Source: a virus. From it: a stretch of DNA of 21,249 nucleotides. The position numbers and the translations under genes are program-made. Numbering within the stretch: the stretch's first letter is position 1; each line of letters begins with the position of its first letter. Shown piece by piece: positions 1-6,985 of the stretch. The notes beneath the pieces were generated by a model, which saw only the letters and a program-made list of their open reading frames with translations, did no database searches and was not told where the DNA came from. The DNA is taken from IMG/VR virus record IMGVR_UViG_3300009168_000586, positions 1 to 21,249 of that record; one strand, given 5' to 3'.

Positions 1-320
1 AAAGAATTCAACTGCATCGCCGCGCTTGCGCCGCCATCTGGCGCACCGTTATACCAGCGCCAGGGATAACCAGCGGGTATCTTCGTGTAGGCCGCTCCAG
101 ACTCTACGCCGAAGCCCCAATTCCCGTCGTTATTTAGATCGACTTTTAACCCGAAACCGCCCGACACCACAACCTTGCCATTCGCCCAGAGATAATCAGG
201 GCCAAGCTCCATCTTCTTTGTCGCGCCACCATCTGGAGCCGTGCCGACATACCAGCGATGAACCGAATTTGCGCCCACTTGCTGATACATGCAGCTCGAT
301 TCAATGCCAAATCCAAAATT
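1..320 (-). repeat. 66-residue repeat inside the tail fibre (two units visible)
   Basis: Within the fibre frame, unit 1 starts at the Asn codon at 320 and unit 2 at the Asn codon at 122, a period of 198 bases or 66 residues. Unit 1 has NFGFGIES, HRWYVGTAPDGGA and KKMEL. Unit 2 has NWGFGVES, WRWYNGAPDGGA and AAMQL. The conserved pattern is N-(F/W)-GFG-(I/V)-ES, then RWY, then APDGGA, then M-(E/Q)-L. The two copies differ clearly in DNA, so this is an old repeat or a structural repeat rather than a recent duplication. It may continue to the left of the window. Confidence 0.75.
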
Positions 321-866
321 GACTCCACCCACATCAAACAGTCGGATGCGCTCTCCATTGGAATTCCTAAACCGCACGCTATTGGCATCCACCAGACTGA
401 AGTTGTCCGCATCCACATCTTGTGTCCACGGTGTTTGCGCCTGCCCTGTCGAAACTGCTTGCCAGGAACCATCCCCTCGCAAATAGTTAGCCGCGCTTGG
501 CGTGCCTGTGCCGAGACGCGCCACCGCCATCACGCCGCTGGTAATGTCCGCCGCCGCATGAACGTGCGCCGATGGAGTGAACGTCGCCGGAACTCCTGTC
601 AGCTTCGCCCACGCGAGCGAAGTGAGCCACGAGGGATCAGCATATGCCCCAAGCACTGAGACGGCGTTCGTCACTTGCGCTGCGGTGTAATCTCCCGCCG
701 CCGACACCACCGCGCCTGTGCGCCCGAATACCGAAGCCACCGCGCCACCACCGCTCACCGGCACATACGCAGACACGTTCGCTGCCGCGTCCTTCTGCCA
801 CTTGACGTTGACGTAGCCACTCGGTGCCGCTGGCGAAGTGTCGTTGTAATTGATGAAATCTGCCAT
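1..866 (-). CDS. Phage tail fibre protein, 3' end cut by window edge
   Basis: The frame is open from ATG at 866 to the left edge, giving 288 residues with no stop. Residues 45-60 read SVFGRTGAVVSAAGDY, a motif common in tail fibres and tail needles of many phages. Residues 101-135 (HVHAAADITSG, then ARLGTGTPSAANYLRGDGSW) form a second widespread fibre motif, often just before a receptor-binding or repeat region. From residue 183 a repeat of about 66 residues starts; two copies are visible, the second cut off. The start codon overlaps the stop of the preceding gene by one base (TGATG), so translation is probably coupled. By position and motifs this is a distal tail adhesin. The receptor-binding tip and any chaperone domain lie outside the window. 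Confidence 0.85.
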   Translation of the reverse strand, partial: MADFINYNDTSPAAPSGYVNVKWQKDAAANVSAYVPVSGGGAVASVFGRTGAVVSAAGDYTAAQVTNAVSVLGAYADPSWLTSLAWAKLTGVPATFTPSAHVHAAADITSGVMAVARLGTGTPSAANYLRGDGSWQAVSTGQAQTPWTQDVDADNFSLVDANSVRFRNSNGERIRLFDVGGVNFGFGIESSCMYQQVGANSVHRWYVGTAPDGGATKKMELGPDYLWANGKVVVSGGFGLKVDLNNDGNWGFGVESGAAYTKIPAGYPWRWYNGAPDGGASAAMQLNS

Positions 867-1135
867 CAGTGCGCCATTCCGTTAACCTTCTGCTCCGGAG
901 AGGAAACGAGTCGCAAATCCGCCGTCAGATCCAGCGTTTCATCCGGTAGCTTGTGCTCCTGCTTTTGCAGCATCAACAACGACTGCAAATGTTTCGTCAT
1001 CGACGCCAAGTCATGCTCGATCCGATAGACCAGTGCCAACGACTTATCACGCTGCGCCTCCAGTTGATTCATCTGGCCCCGCAGTTCTTTCAAATGCGAA
1101 GCATAAGGCTCCGGTATCGTGTGATTTGTGCTCAT
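866..1135 (-). CDS. Small coiled-coil protein between tail adhesin genes
   Basis: This 89-aa protein starts at ATG 1135, with a GGAG ribosome site 8 bases upstream. The frame is open further upstream, but that part overlaps the preceding gene in another frame and has no matching start signal. Residues 15-60 form an uninterrupted helix with heptad-like Leu/Ile/Met spacing (LKELRGQMNQLEAQRDKS and onward), rich in Lys, Gln and Glu; I see no signal peptide or membrane segment. The stop overlaps the tail-fibre start by one base. I do not recognise the family. A trimeric coiled-coil stalk, an attachment piece or a fibre-folding chaperone would all fit the position. This is inference only. Confidence 0.75.
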   Translation of the reverse strand: MSTNHTIPEPYASHLKELRGQMNQLEAQRDKSLALVYRIEHDLASMTKHLQSLLMLQKQEHKLPDETLDLTADLRLVSSPEQKVNGMAH

Positions 1136-1164
1136 GATGTTTCTCCGAGTTTTGTATTTGGTCT

Positions 1165-1944
1165 TCATGCGGTAAATCCAGAATTGCCGCCGCCAGTGCC
1201 GCCACCACCTGCCTCGCAGAACTTCGGAAAATACGAAAACCGAATAGACTGCTGCTGGACCCACACATGAGTGGAAGGCCCCTGATATGCCTGATATCCC
1301 ACCGCGCCAACAGATCCCGCCATACGGAGCGCCACCAGCGCGGTAGCCCAATTCGTGCTGGCCGACAACCGGACCTTCGTTCCGACAACCGCCACAGCAC
1401 CGCCAGAATTGTCGGTTATGGCAACGCCGACACTGGCCACAGACGGAATCGTGCTGCTGCGAAAAGCCGCCGTACTCGCAGAGACTGCTGTGTCCCCAGG
1501 AGCACTGACGAATCCGTGAACACCCACCACCCAATCACCGAAGCCTTGCAACGTCAACGATGCAGAGGGATACAGATCAGAACCAGTGTTGCTCGCATTA
1601 CTTTGGGGAAGGGAAGTATTGGTGGTGTTATAAGCCTGCGTTACAACCGCCATCAGAGTCGATCCGGTGGTGTTCACAGTGACGGTAATACTCACGGTCG
1701 TAGAAATGGTGCGGCGTGACCAAAGCTCGACCCTGACGGAAGACCCATTCGTAATTGTCTTCACCAGTGTGTATGAGCCTCCATTCGTATCCGTTACTGA
1801 TGAAACCGACACCGATGTATTCGCTAGTGCAATGCCGACGATGAACTCGTCCCCCGCACCAATGAAGAACGAACCAGTAGTCACACTGGTGCCAGCCGTT
1901 GTGTTGAAAGCCGAACCTACGCCACCACCTACATTGATTGGCAT
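1165..1944 (-). CDS. Beta-rich tail-surface protein of unknown function
   Basis: This protein has 259 aa and starts at ATG 1944. Its AGGAAG ribosome site overlaps the stop of the preceding gene. Residues 1-210 are Ser/Thr/Val/Gly-rich with alternating hydrophobic residues (for example RTISTTVSITVTVNTTGS), the profile of a beta-sandwich. Segments such as GDEFIVGIALANTSVSVSSV and FGDWVVGVHGF resemble a type of secreted or phage-borne beta-sandwich seen next to adhesins, but I cannot assign a named family. The C-terminus after residue 235 is short and glycine-rich (GGGGTGGG). It sits between adhesin genes, so a structural role on the tail tip or fibre is likely. Confidence 0.75.
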   Translation of the reverse strand: MPINVGGGVGSAFNTTAGTSVTTGSFFIGAGDEFIVGIALANTSVSVSSVTDTNGGSYTLVKTITNGSSVRVELWSRRTISTTVSITVTVNTTGSTLMAVVTQAYNTTNTSLPQSNASNTGSDLYPSASLTLQGFGDWVVGVHGFVSAPGDTAVSASTAAFRSSTIPSVASVGVAITDNSGGAVAVVGTKVRLSASTNWATALVALRMAGSVGAVGYQAYQGPSTHVWVQQQSIRFSYFPKFCEAGGGGTGGGNSGFTA

Positions 1945-1950
1945 AACTTC

Positions 1951-2856
1951 CTAGTCGAACCGAAACAACAAAGCGCCATTTCCCCCACCTTCAGGGGCAA
2001 TAGCGGAAGCAAACCCCAACTTCGTCGCAAGATAGGTCCTGGATGCTCCGTACAGTGTCGCGGTAACCAGCGATGCCTCCGCAACATCAACAGCACGACA
2101 CGTCGCCAATACGGTGTGAGGATTCCCAAAACGCCCGTAGACGGGAAACATTGGACTGATTGCAGCCTTGGAGTTGTAGACCGACGAAGTGTTAGTCGTA
2201 TCCATCAAGGAGATGAAGTTATTCGTAGCCGGAAGAGGAGGCCCGGCCCCGAAGATAATCGTGTGCTGGAATCTGAGAGTACGTCCTGAGCTATCGCGAG
2301 GACGCATGAAAAAGAGAGTCACCCCCTCCGTACTGTCGGTGCCGTCAAGATTCTTTGTTCTCTCCACGCAGAAGATGTACATCGCTGGAGCACCATTTAC
2401 TAGCACCGTGGTATTCCGCCACATCATGATTCCGATGCGATTTGATTCCCCGGAAAAGTTACATTCAAACAGGTTTGTTGTGACGCCAGACAGTCCCACG
2501 AATTGGTTGTCGTCTGTTGCCGATAGCTGCCCAGTCAACGTACCAGCGCCATCTGTGGCGGTTCCAAGGGAGAACTTAAAGATCGGCTGGTTGGTACCGC
2601 CAATTGCATTACCGTACTGCACCTTCACGTAGTATCTTGTCGCTCCGGTTTGCAGGGCATCAGAAGGTTGCCAGATCTCGTACACCAAGCCGTTTGCAGC
2701 GGGAACCGTGACTGTTGACCAGTTGACTTGGCCAGTGTCCGCCGTCTTGGTCCAGCCAGCAGCAGTGAAAGCAGCAGAGATCGCATTACCCCATGTTCGA
2801 AAGTTCGCGTCCGAAGCGTTGTTATGCGGAAGGTATTGAGTATTTGTGTATCCCAT
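1951..2856 (-). CDS. Putative tail structural protein, family not recognised
   Basis: I choose ATG 2856, giving 301 aa starting MGYTNTQYLPHN. A GGAG lies 11 bases upstream, overlapping the end of the preceding gene. An in-frame GTG at 2892 would add 12 residues but overlap the preceding gene by 28 bases. The N-terminal part (FRTWGNAISAAFTAAGWTKT, then a Val-rich strand region and VYEIWQPSDALQ) looks like modules found in phage tail proteins that describe one copy of a repeated surface element. The rest is beta-rich with scattered aromatic residues. There is no transmembrane segment. Location in the adhesin cluster is the main clue to function. Confidence 0.75.
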   Translation of the reverse strand: MGYTNTQYLPHNNASDANFRTWGNAISAAFTAAGWTKTADTGQVNWSTVTVPAANGLVYEIWQPSDALQTGATRYYVKVQYGNAIGGTNQPIFKFSLGTATDGAGTLTGQLSATDDNQFVGLSGVTTNLFECNFSGESNRIGIMMWRNTTVLVNGAPAMYIFCVERTKNLDGTDSTEGVTLFFMRPRDSSGRTLRFQHTIIFGAGPPLPATNNFISLMDTTNTSSVYNSKAAISPMFPVYGRFGNPHTVLATCRAVDVAEASLVTATLYGASRTYLATKLGFASAIAPEGGGNGALLFRFD

Positions 2857-2864
2857 CGTTTCGT

Positions 2865-5837
2865 TTACTCCAGTTGCGCGGTAAACTTCCACGCCGATCC
2901 GCCCGAAGAAATGTCCATCGTGAACACGTCATGGAGCGCCACCGGCAAGGGCGTTGCGCTCAACGGAATCGTGAACACAGTTCCCGAAGCCGCGCCAGCG
3001 CTCACACTGCCAGGAGCAGCAAATACCGAGACGCCAGCCCGCTTGATCGTGAACGTCAAGGCCGTTGACCCATCCGCTGCCTTCACCACTCCGAAGCACC
3101 GCTGAAACGCCCCGGCGCGGGCAGCCGCGAGCATCGGCCCAATGTTGGTTCCGGCTGAGCCATCGTTGATGACGAAGCCCACGACCGGCGATGCGCCACC
3201 GGCAACGCCAGCCTCGCCAACCACATCCCCGTTGATCTCGATGGGGATGCCGCCGCCCACCCCGCCCGAATCCACGGCATTGCCGCAGTCGTCAGTCGTC
3301 AGTACGTTTCCGGCAACAAACTCCCCCTTCGCCATCAGGACGATGGGCGAGTTACCCTGGCGCAGTGCCGCTTGGATTTGCTCGGGCGAGATCGTTCCCC
3401 GCTCGCGCTTCGGACAGGGATCTACCGCCACGACTGTGAAAGCCGCCGTAGCCACTTCTGCGCCGGTCGTGACAGCTATGATGCGAGCATCCGCCGAAGC
3501 GCCTGCGGCGATGGTCAGCGGCACCGTCAGCGATGTCGCCGATGCAACGGACACCGCGCCCACTGTGACCCCGGTGCCGCTCACGGCAACGGTCGTGGCC
3601 CCGCTGAAGTGAGTCCCGGTCCCGGTGACCGCCAGCGAGATCGTTTCACCCTGTTCTCCACTGGACGGTGCGATCACGATGGACGCTGGGATCGCTACGG
3701 TGAACGTTCGTATCTCTCCCGCCGTCCATGCGGCGGAAGTATAACTTTGCAGCGTCGTGAAGGAACTTCCGCCATTCGTTGACTTCTGGAGATCAAACGT
3801 CACTGGCGTGTCACCGGCGCTCGATGCCGGTGCCTGAATCGAAAATGATCCGACCGTCACCGATCCGTTAAAGCGGAACTGCCACCAGAACGGCGCACCG
3901 GAAGTATGCGAAATCCACGCCGTGGAAGCGGAACCATCCACCGCCGCCGATGGCCCCTTGCCCGCACCAGGATTCGTAAACACATTCGCCGCCGATGCCG
4001 CGCCATTAGTGAATGGAATCAGGGAAGCCCCGGCATCGTAAAATTTCACTTCCGCCATTTGGTACACCGCGCCGCCGCCATTCGAGTTCAGCGCAATCCG
4101 GTAGATATCCCCGAGTCCGAAACTCCCAACCGTGAAGGTTTTCGTTTCGGATGCTGTGACCCACATCGCGCCGTAATTGGCAATCGTGGTCCATGTGCTT
4201 CCGTCATTACTCGCCAGCAGTGTGAAGGCATTCGGCATCTGTTCCGGCTCCGAACTGCGAGCCGTCAAGGTGAAAGTGGCGGGAGCAACCGCAGAGGCGA
4301 ATTGATACTGAATGTAGGCGGGCGCAACCGGTGTCGGCGGGTAACCCGTCGCCCACGCCGTGGACGCATTGTTATCGAACGCATTCGCCGCCTCCCAACC
4401 GGTGCCGAGAATGTTGGAAGCCGAAGCCGTCCCGCCCGTTGTCGGAATCTGCGTGGCCGCAACGTCATAAAACTTCCAGTCACTCAACACACAAACATTG
4501 CTGCCAATGTTGTTGACCTGCAATCGCCAATAGGTGTACGCAGCCGGTGGAGGACCAACCGTGAACGTTTGCGTCTGGCCCGCCGTCCATGTCGCTGCTG
4601 TGTAGGACTGAACATCCGTCCACACCGAACCGCCATCGATGGATTTCTGTAACTTGAAAACTTTCGGTGTTTGATTGGCGATCGAACTCCGCGCCGTGAT
4701 CGTGAAGGAACCAATCCCCGGCGAACCGGAAAACCGATACGCCAGCCATTGGCCGCTAGTAGCGTCAAACGAGGCCCACTGATTTCCAGTCACCCCATCG
4801 AAGGCGTTTGATGGCCCGTTGGAAGCGGAATCATTAAAGACGCTGGACGCCACCGCCGCACCGACCAGCGGAATCGTGGATCCGCCCGCATCCTTGAATC
4901 CCCATTCCGCCACCGCGAATACAGGACCGCCGTCATTCGAGGTCATCAGTAAGCGGTACGCATCCCCAAAGCCACGCGGCGGACTCACCGTAAACGTGTT
5001 GACCTGACCATTTGCACTCCACCCGGCGCTGAAATAGCCGACCGTGGTCCACGTTACCCCGTCATTACTGCCAAGCAACGCAAACGAATCCGGCGACTGC
5101 ATGTACTCGCCGCTGGATCGAGAAGTCAGAGAAAAAGACGCGACATCTACTGGCGCGGCAAATTGATACTGAAGCCATTGAGGAGCCGATGGCGAAGGCG
5201 CATAAGCGGACGCCCAGAACGTGCCAGCGTTCCCGTCAAACGCATTATTCTGTGAACCGTATGTTGAATCCGATGCTGACGCCGTACCGCTCGTTGTAGG
5301 AATCAGCGTGGAACTTGCATCGTACAGCTTCCAATCCGCCAGGGACACCACGCTATGGCCCGATATGTTGAACACGTTCAAGCGCCAGCGGCTGTAACCG
5401 GACGCCGACCCAGACAACGCGTAAATTTCCCCGCAGGCCATGTTGCCGTAAATGCTGGCATCCGTATTTCCCTGGAGTTTGAAATAGCGTTTGGTGACCG
5501 GCGCAAAGGTCAGAAACTTGTCAGCCGCATCCTGCACCCATGTAGCCGTGGCGATCGGACTCCCCCACGTCACGCCGTCATCGGAAACATACAGCGCCAC
5601 CTGGGCCGGATCGGAATTGCGGGAGTCGGTTCGCGGCACAAACCGGATCGCATCGAACGTCTGGGCCGATCCCATATCCACGATCAGATAGTGCGGATAC
5701 GGCGTAGGAGCACCGCCACCATTCCCCGAATGCCAGCAAGTCGCCGTGTTGCCGTCGATCGCATTCGCCGCTGCAAAGGAGCCGTTCCAGATGCCGTCAG
5801 CCGATATGATCCAGCCCGTTCGCGAGAGATCCGGCAT
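2865..5837 (-). CDS. Multi-domain tail adhesin with five discoidin-like (F5/8 type C) domains
   Basis: This protein has 990 aa, with a GGAGG ribosome site 8 bases before ATG 5837 and a TAATG overlap with the gene before. Residues 1-145 form a discoidin-like domain (AANAIDGNTATCWHS, then HYLIVDMGSAQTFDAIRFVPR, then VALYVSDDGVTWG). Four more follow at about 148-290, 291-430, 434-573 and 574-715. Each has an NAFDG or AVDG-type motif, a W in the next strand, QYQFA or similar, and SNDG-x-TWT or KSTNGG. F5/8 type C domains usually bind carbohydrates or lipids through loops. Residues 719-805 look like an Ig/IPT-type fold (SSGEQGETISLAVTGTGTHF). Residues 806-990 are a separate Gly/Ala/Val-rich C-terminal domain with cysteines at DPCPK and DDCGN. 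It is probably a side or tip fibre binding surface glycans. Confidence 0.85.
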   Translation of the reverse strand: MPDLSRTGWIISADGIWNGSFAAANAIDGNTATCWHSGNGGGAPTPYPHYLIVDMGSAQTFDAIRFVPRTDSRNSDPAQVALYVSDDGVTWGSPIATATWVQDAADKFLTFAPVTKRYFKLQGNTDASIYGNMACGEIYALSGSASGYSRWRLNVFNISGHSVVSLADWKLYDASSTLIPTTSGTASASDSTYGSQNNAFDGNAGTFWASAYAPSPSAPQWLQYQFAAPVDVASFSLTSRSSGEYMQSPDSFALLGSNDGVTWTTVGYFSAGWSANGQVNTFTVSPPRGFGDAYRLLMTSNDGGPVFAVAEWGFKDAGGSTIPLVGAAVASSVFNDSASNGPSNAFDGVTGNQWASFDATSGQWLAYRFSGSPGIGSFTITARSSIANQTPKVFKLQKSIDGGSVWTDVQSYTAATWTAGQTQTFTVGPPPAAYTYWRLQVNNIGSNVCVLSDWKFYDVAATQIPTTGGTASASNILGTGWEAANAFDNNASTAWATGYPPTPVAPAYIQYQFASAVAPATFTLTARSSEPEQMPNAFTLLASNDGSTWTTIANYGAMWVTASETKTFTVGSFGLGDIYRIALNSNGGGAVYQMAEVKFYDAGASLIPFTNGAASAANVFTNPGAGKGPSAAVDGSASTAWISHTSGAPFWWQFRFNGSVTVGSFSIQAPASSAGDTPVTFDLQKSTNGGSSFTTLQSYTSAAWTAGEIRTFTVAIPASIVIAPSSGEQGETISLAVTGTGTHFSGATTVAVSGTGVTVGAVSVASATSLTVPLTIAAGASADARIIAVTTGAEVATAAFTVVAVDPCPKRERGTISPEQIQAALRQGNSPIVLMAKGEFVAGNVLTTDDCGNAVDSGGVGGGIPIEINGDVVGEAGVAGGASPVVGFVINDGSAGTNIGPMLAAARAGAFQRCFGVVKAADGSTALTFTIKRAGVSVFAAPGSVSAGAASGTVFTIPLSATPLPVALHDVFTMDISSGGSAWKFTAQLE
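3687..5396 (-). repeat. Tandem duplication of a two-domain discoidin module
   Basis: Within the 990-aa adhesin, residues 148-430 and 434-715 match as pairs (A-B and A'-B', about 285 residues each). The A copies share WRL-x-V-x-NI, then SDWKFYD or LADWKLYD, then IPTT-x-GTASAS. The B copies share a G-x-GD-x-YR start, then a WTAG then TFTV ending. The alternating order shows that a two-domain unit was duplicated, rather than single domains added one at a time. The copies have diverged enough to leave no long identical DNA. Confidence 0.7.
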
Positions 5838-6985
5838 TACCGTCGCCTCCGCGCCATCAGGCTGAGTGTCGCGAAATGTGCAGCGACTTGCGCCTCCGAC
5901 AGTGCCTCGTTATAGATGGCAATCTCATCCAGCTTTCCCGGTAAGAAACTGCCGCCCCCAAACGTAATGCTGGCAAAGCGCACGGTAGCGGTGGCATCCT
6001 GCGGGCCGGTGTCGAGAGTATCCGTCTCCTGTATGACGCCATCCACATACAATTTCGATAGCCCGGTAGATCGAACGTGAGTGAGGACCACGTAATGCCA
6101 CACCCCGTCCGATAGGTCCACAGCGGGATCGGAAGTCATCCCGAAAAACGGGCCGGTATAGGTCGAGCCACATTGCGCGGTAACGAGTGTTTTTCCACTA
6201 ACACGAGCCAGCGCAAGGCCCCAATCGTCATCGCCGCCGTTGGTTGAATTTACGAGTCCGAAGCCGCTCTCCGCTGGCGCGAGCGGATTATTGATTCCGA
6301 TCGGAATGCCGGTTGTCTGAAACCAGAACTCCACGGAGTAGTCCCCGGCCCCGATCAGGTTCGTGATGGACACGTAGCCGTTCGAACCGCCGAAGTTGTA
6401 GCAGTTATCCAAGCCGGGAACAGATGCCACACCTTGTGTGACGTTGCCCGGATTGAAAATCGTGCCGTGGTTCGTTCCCTTGGAATCGTAGGCAATCGTC
6501 CCAGACGTTTCCTCCAGCCGGTAGTAACCGACGAGCGAAGGTTCCGCCATGATGGTTTCTGGATAACTCAGCCCCGGCGCAGGTGCGCCTTTCAGGTAGA
6601 TCGCCTCGTGAACATCCCCCGGCTGCGGAGCCACCGCGTAGATAATGATGTTGCCTTCAACGGTGTATTGCGCCCCGGCTATCGGGCCTTCATCCACTGC
6701 GTTGACCGATGAATACTGGAGTGTTTGATTCAGGATCAACTCCAACATCCAAGGCGGCTCGGGACTGTAACTCAACTCAAAGACAGTATTCGTTCCATCG
6801 ATATCGCCAATCGGAATCTCTCGGAACCACGAACCTACGCCACCACCGCCGCCACTGCCACCGCTACCGCCTGTTCTGGTGTAGATCCAGTCCTTGACGA
6901 TCGGCCCTGTCGATTGAGGATCTGGCGCACCGCGGCCCTGCCGGTGCCGTGTGATCGGGATGGGGAATGAAACGCGATCACTCAT
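5837..6985 (-). CDS. Tail adhesin with C-terminal LamG/concanavalin-like domain
   Basis: This protein has 382 aa, starts at ATG 6985 with an AAGGTGAG site upstream, and overlaps the hub gene by four bases (ATGA). Residues 1-50 are a Pro/Gly-rich attachment stretch ending in GGSGGSGGGGG. Residues 52-132 match a short beta domain common in phage tail proteins (DGTNTVFELSYSPEPPWMLE, then YTVEGNIIIYAVAPQPGD). Residues 150-372 are a Laminin-G-3-type jelly roll: LVGYYRLEETSGTIAYDSKG, YSVEFWFQT, DGVWHYVVLTHV, KLYVDGVIQ and KLDEIAIYNEALSEAQVAAH. LamG domains are lectin-like and often bind glycans. It lies right after the hub gene, so it could be a tip-attached receptor-binding protein. Confidence 0.88.
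   Translation of the reverse strand: MSDRVSFPIPITRHRQGRGAPDPQSTGPIVKDWIYTRTGGSGGSGGGGGVGSWFREIPIGDIDGTNTVFELSYSPEPPWMLELILNQTLQYSSVNAVDEGPIAGAQYTVEGNIIIYAVAPQPGDVHEAIYLKGAPAPGLSYPETIMAEPSLVGYYRLEETSGTIAYDSKGTNHGTIFNPGNVTQGVASVPGLDNCYNFGGSNGYVSITNLIGAGDYSVEFWFQTTGIPIGINNPLAPAESGFGLVNSTNGGDDDWGLALARVSGKTLVTAQCGSTYTGPFFGMTSDPAVDLSDGVWHYVVLTHVRSTGLSKLYVDGVIQETDTLDTGPQDATATVRFASITFGGGSFLPGKLDEIAIYNEALSEAQVAAHFATLSLMARRRR

Noticed and set aside
146-472. Minus-strand 108-codon open frame at the left edge
   Set aside because: It is out of frame with the real tail fibre, which stays open from 866 to the edge and carries known fibre motifs.
2857-2892. Alternative GTG start 12 codons upstream for the 301-aa tail protein
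   Set aside because: It overlaps the preceding gene by 28 bases and has a poorer upstream site than ATG 2856.
3906-4652. Open frame on the plus strand opposite the discoidin protein
   Set aside because: It is Arg-rich, repeats because the sense gene repeats, and has no initiation signal. It is an antisense shadow.
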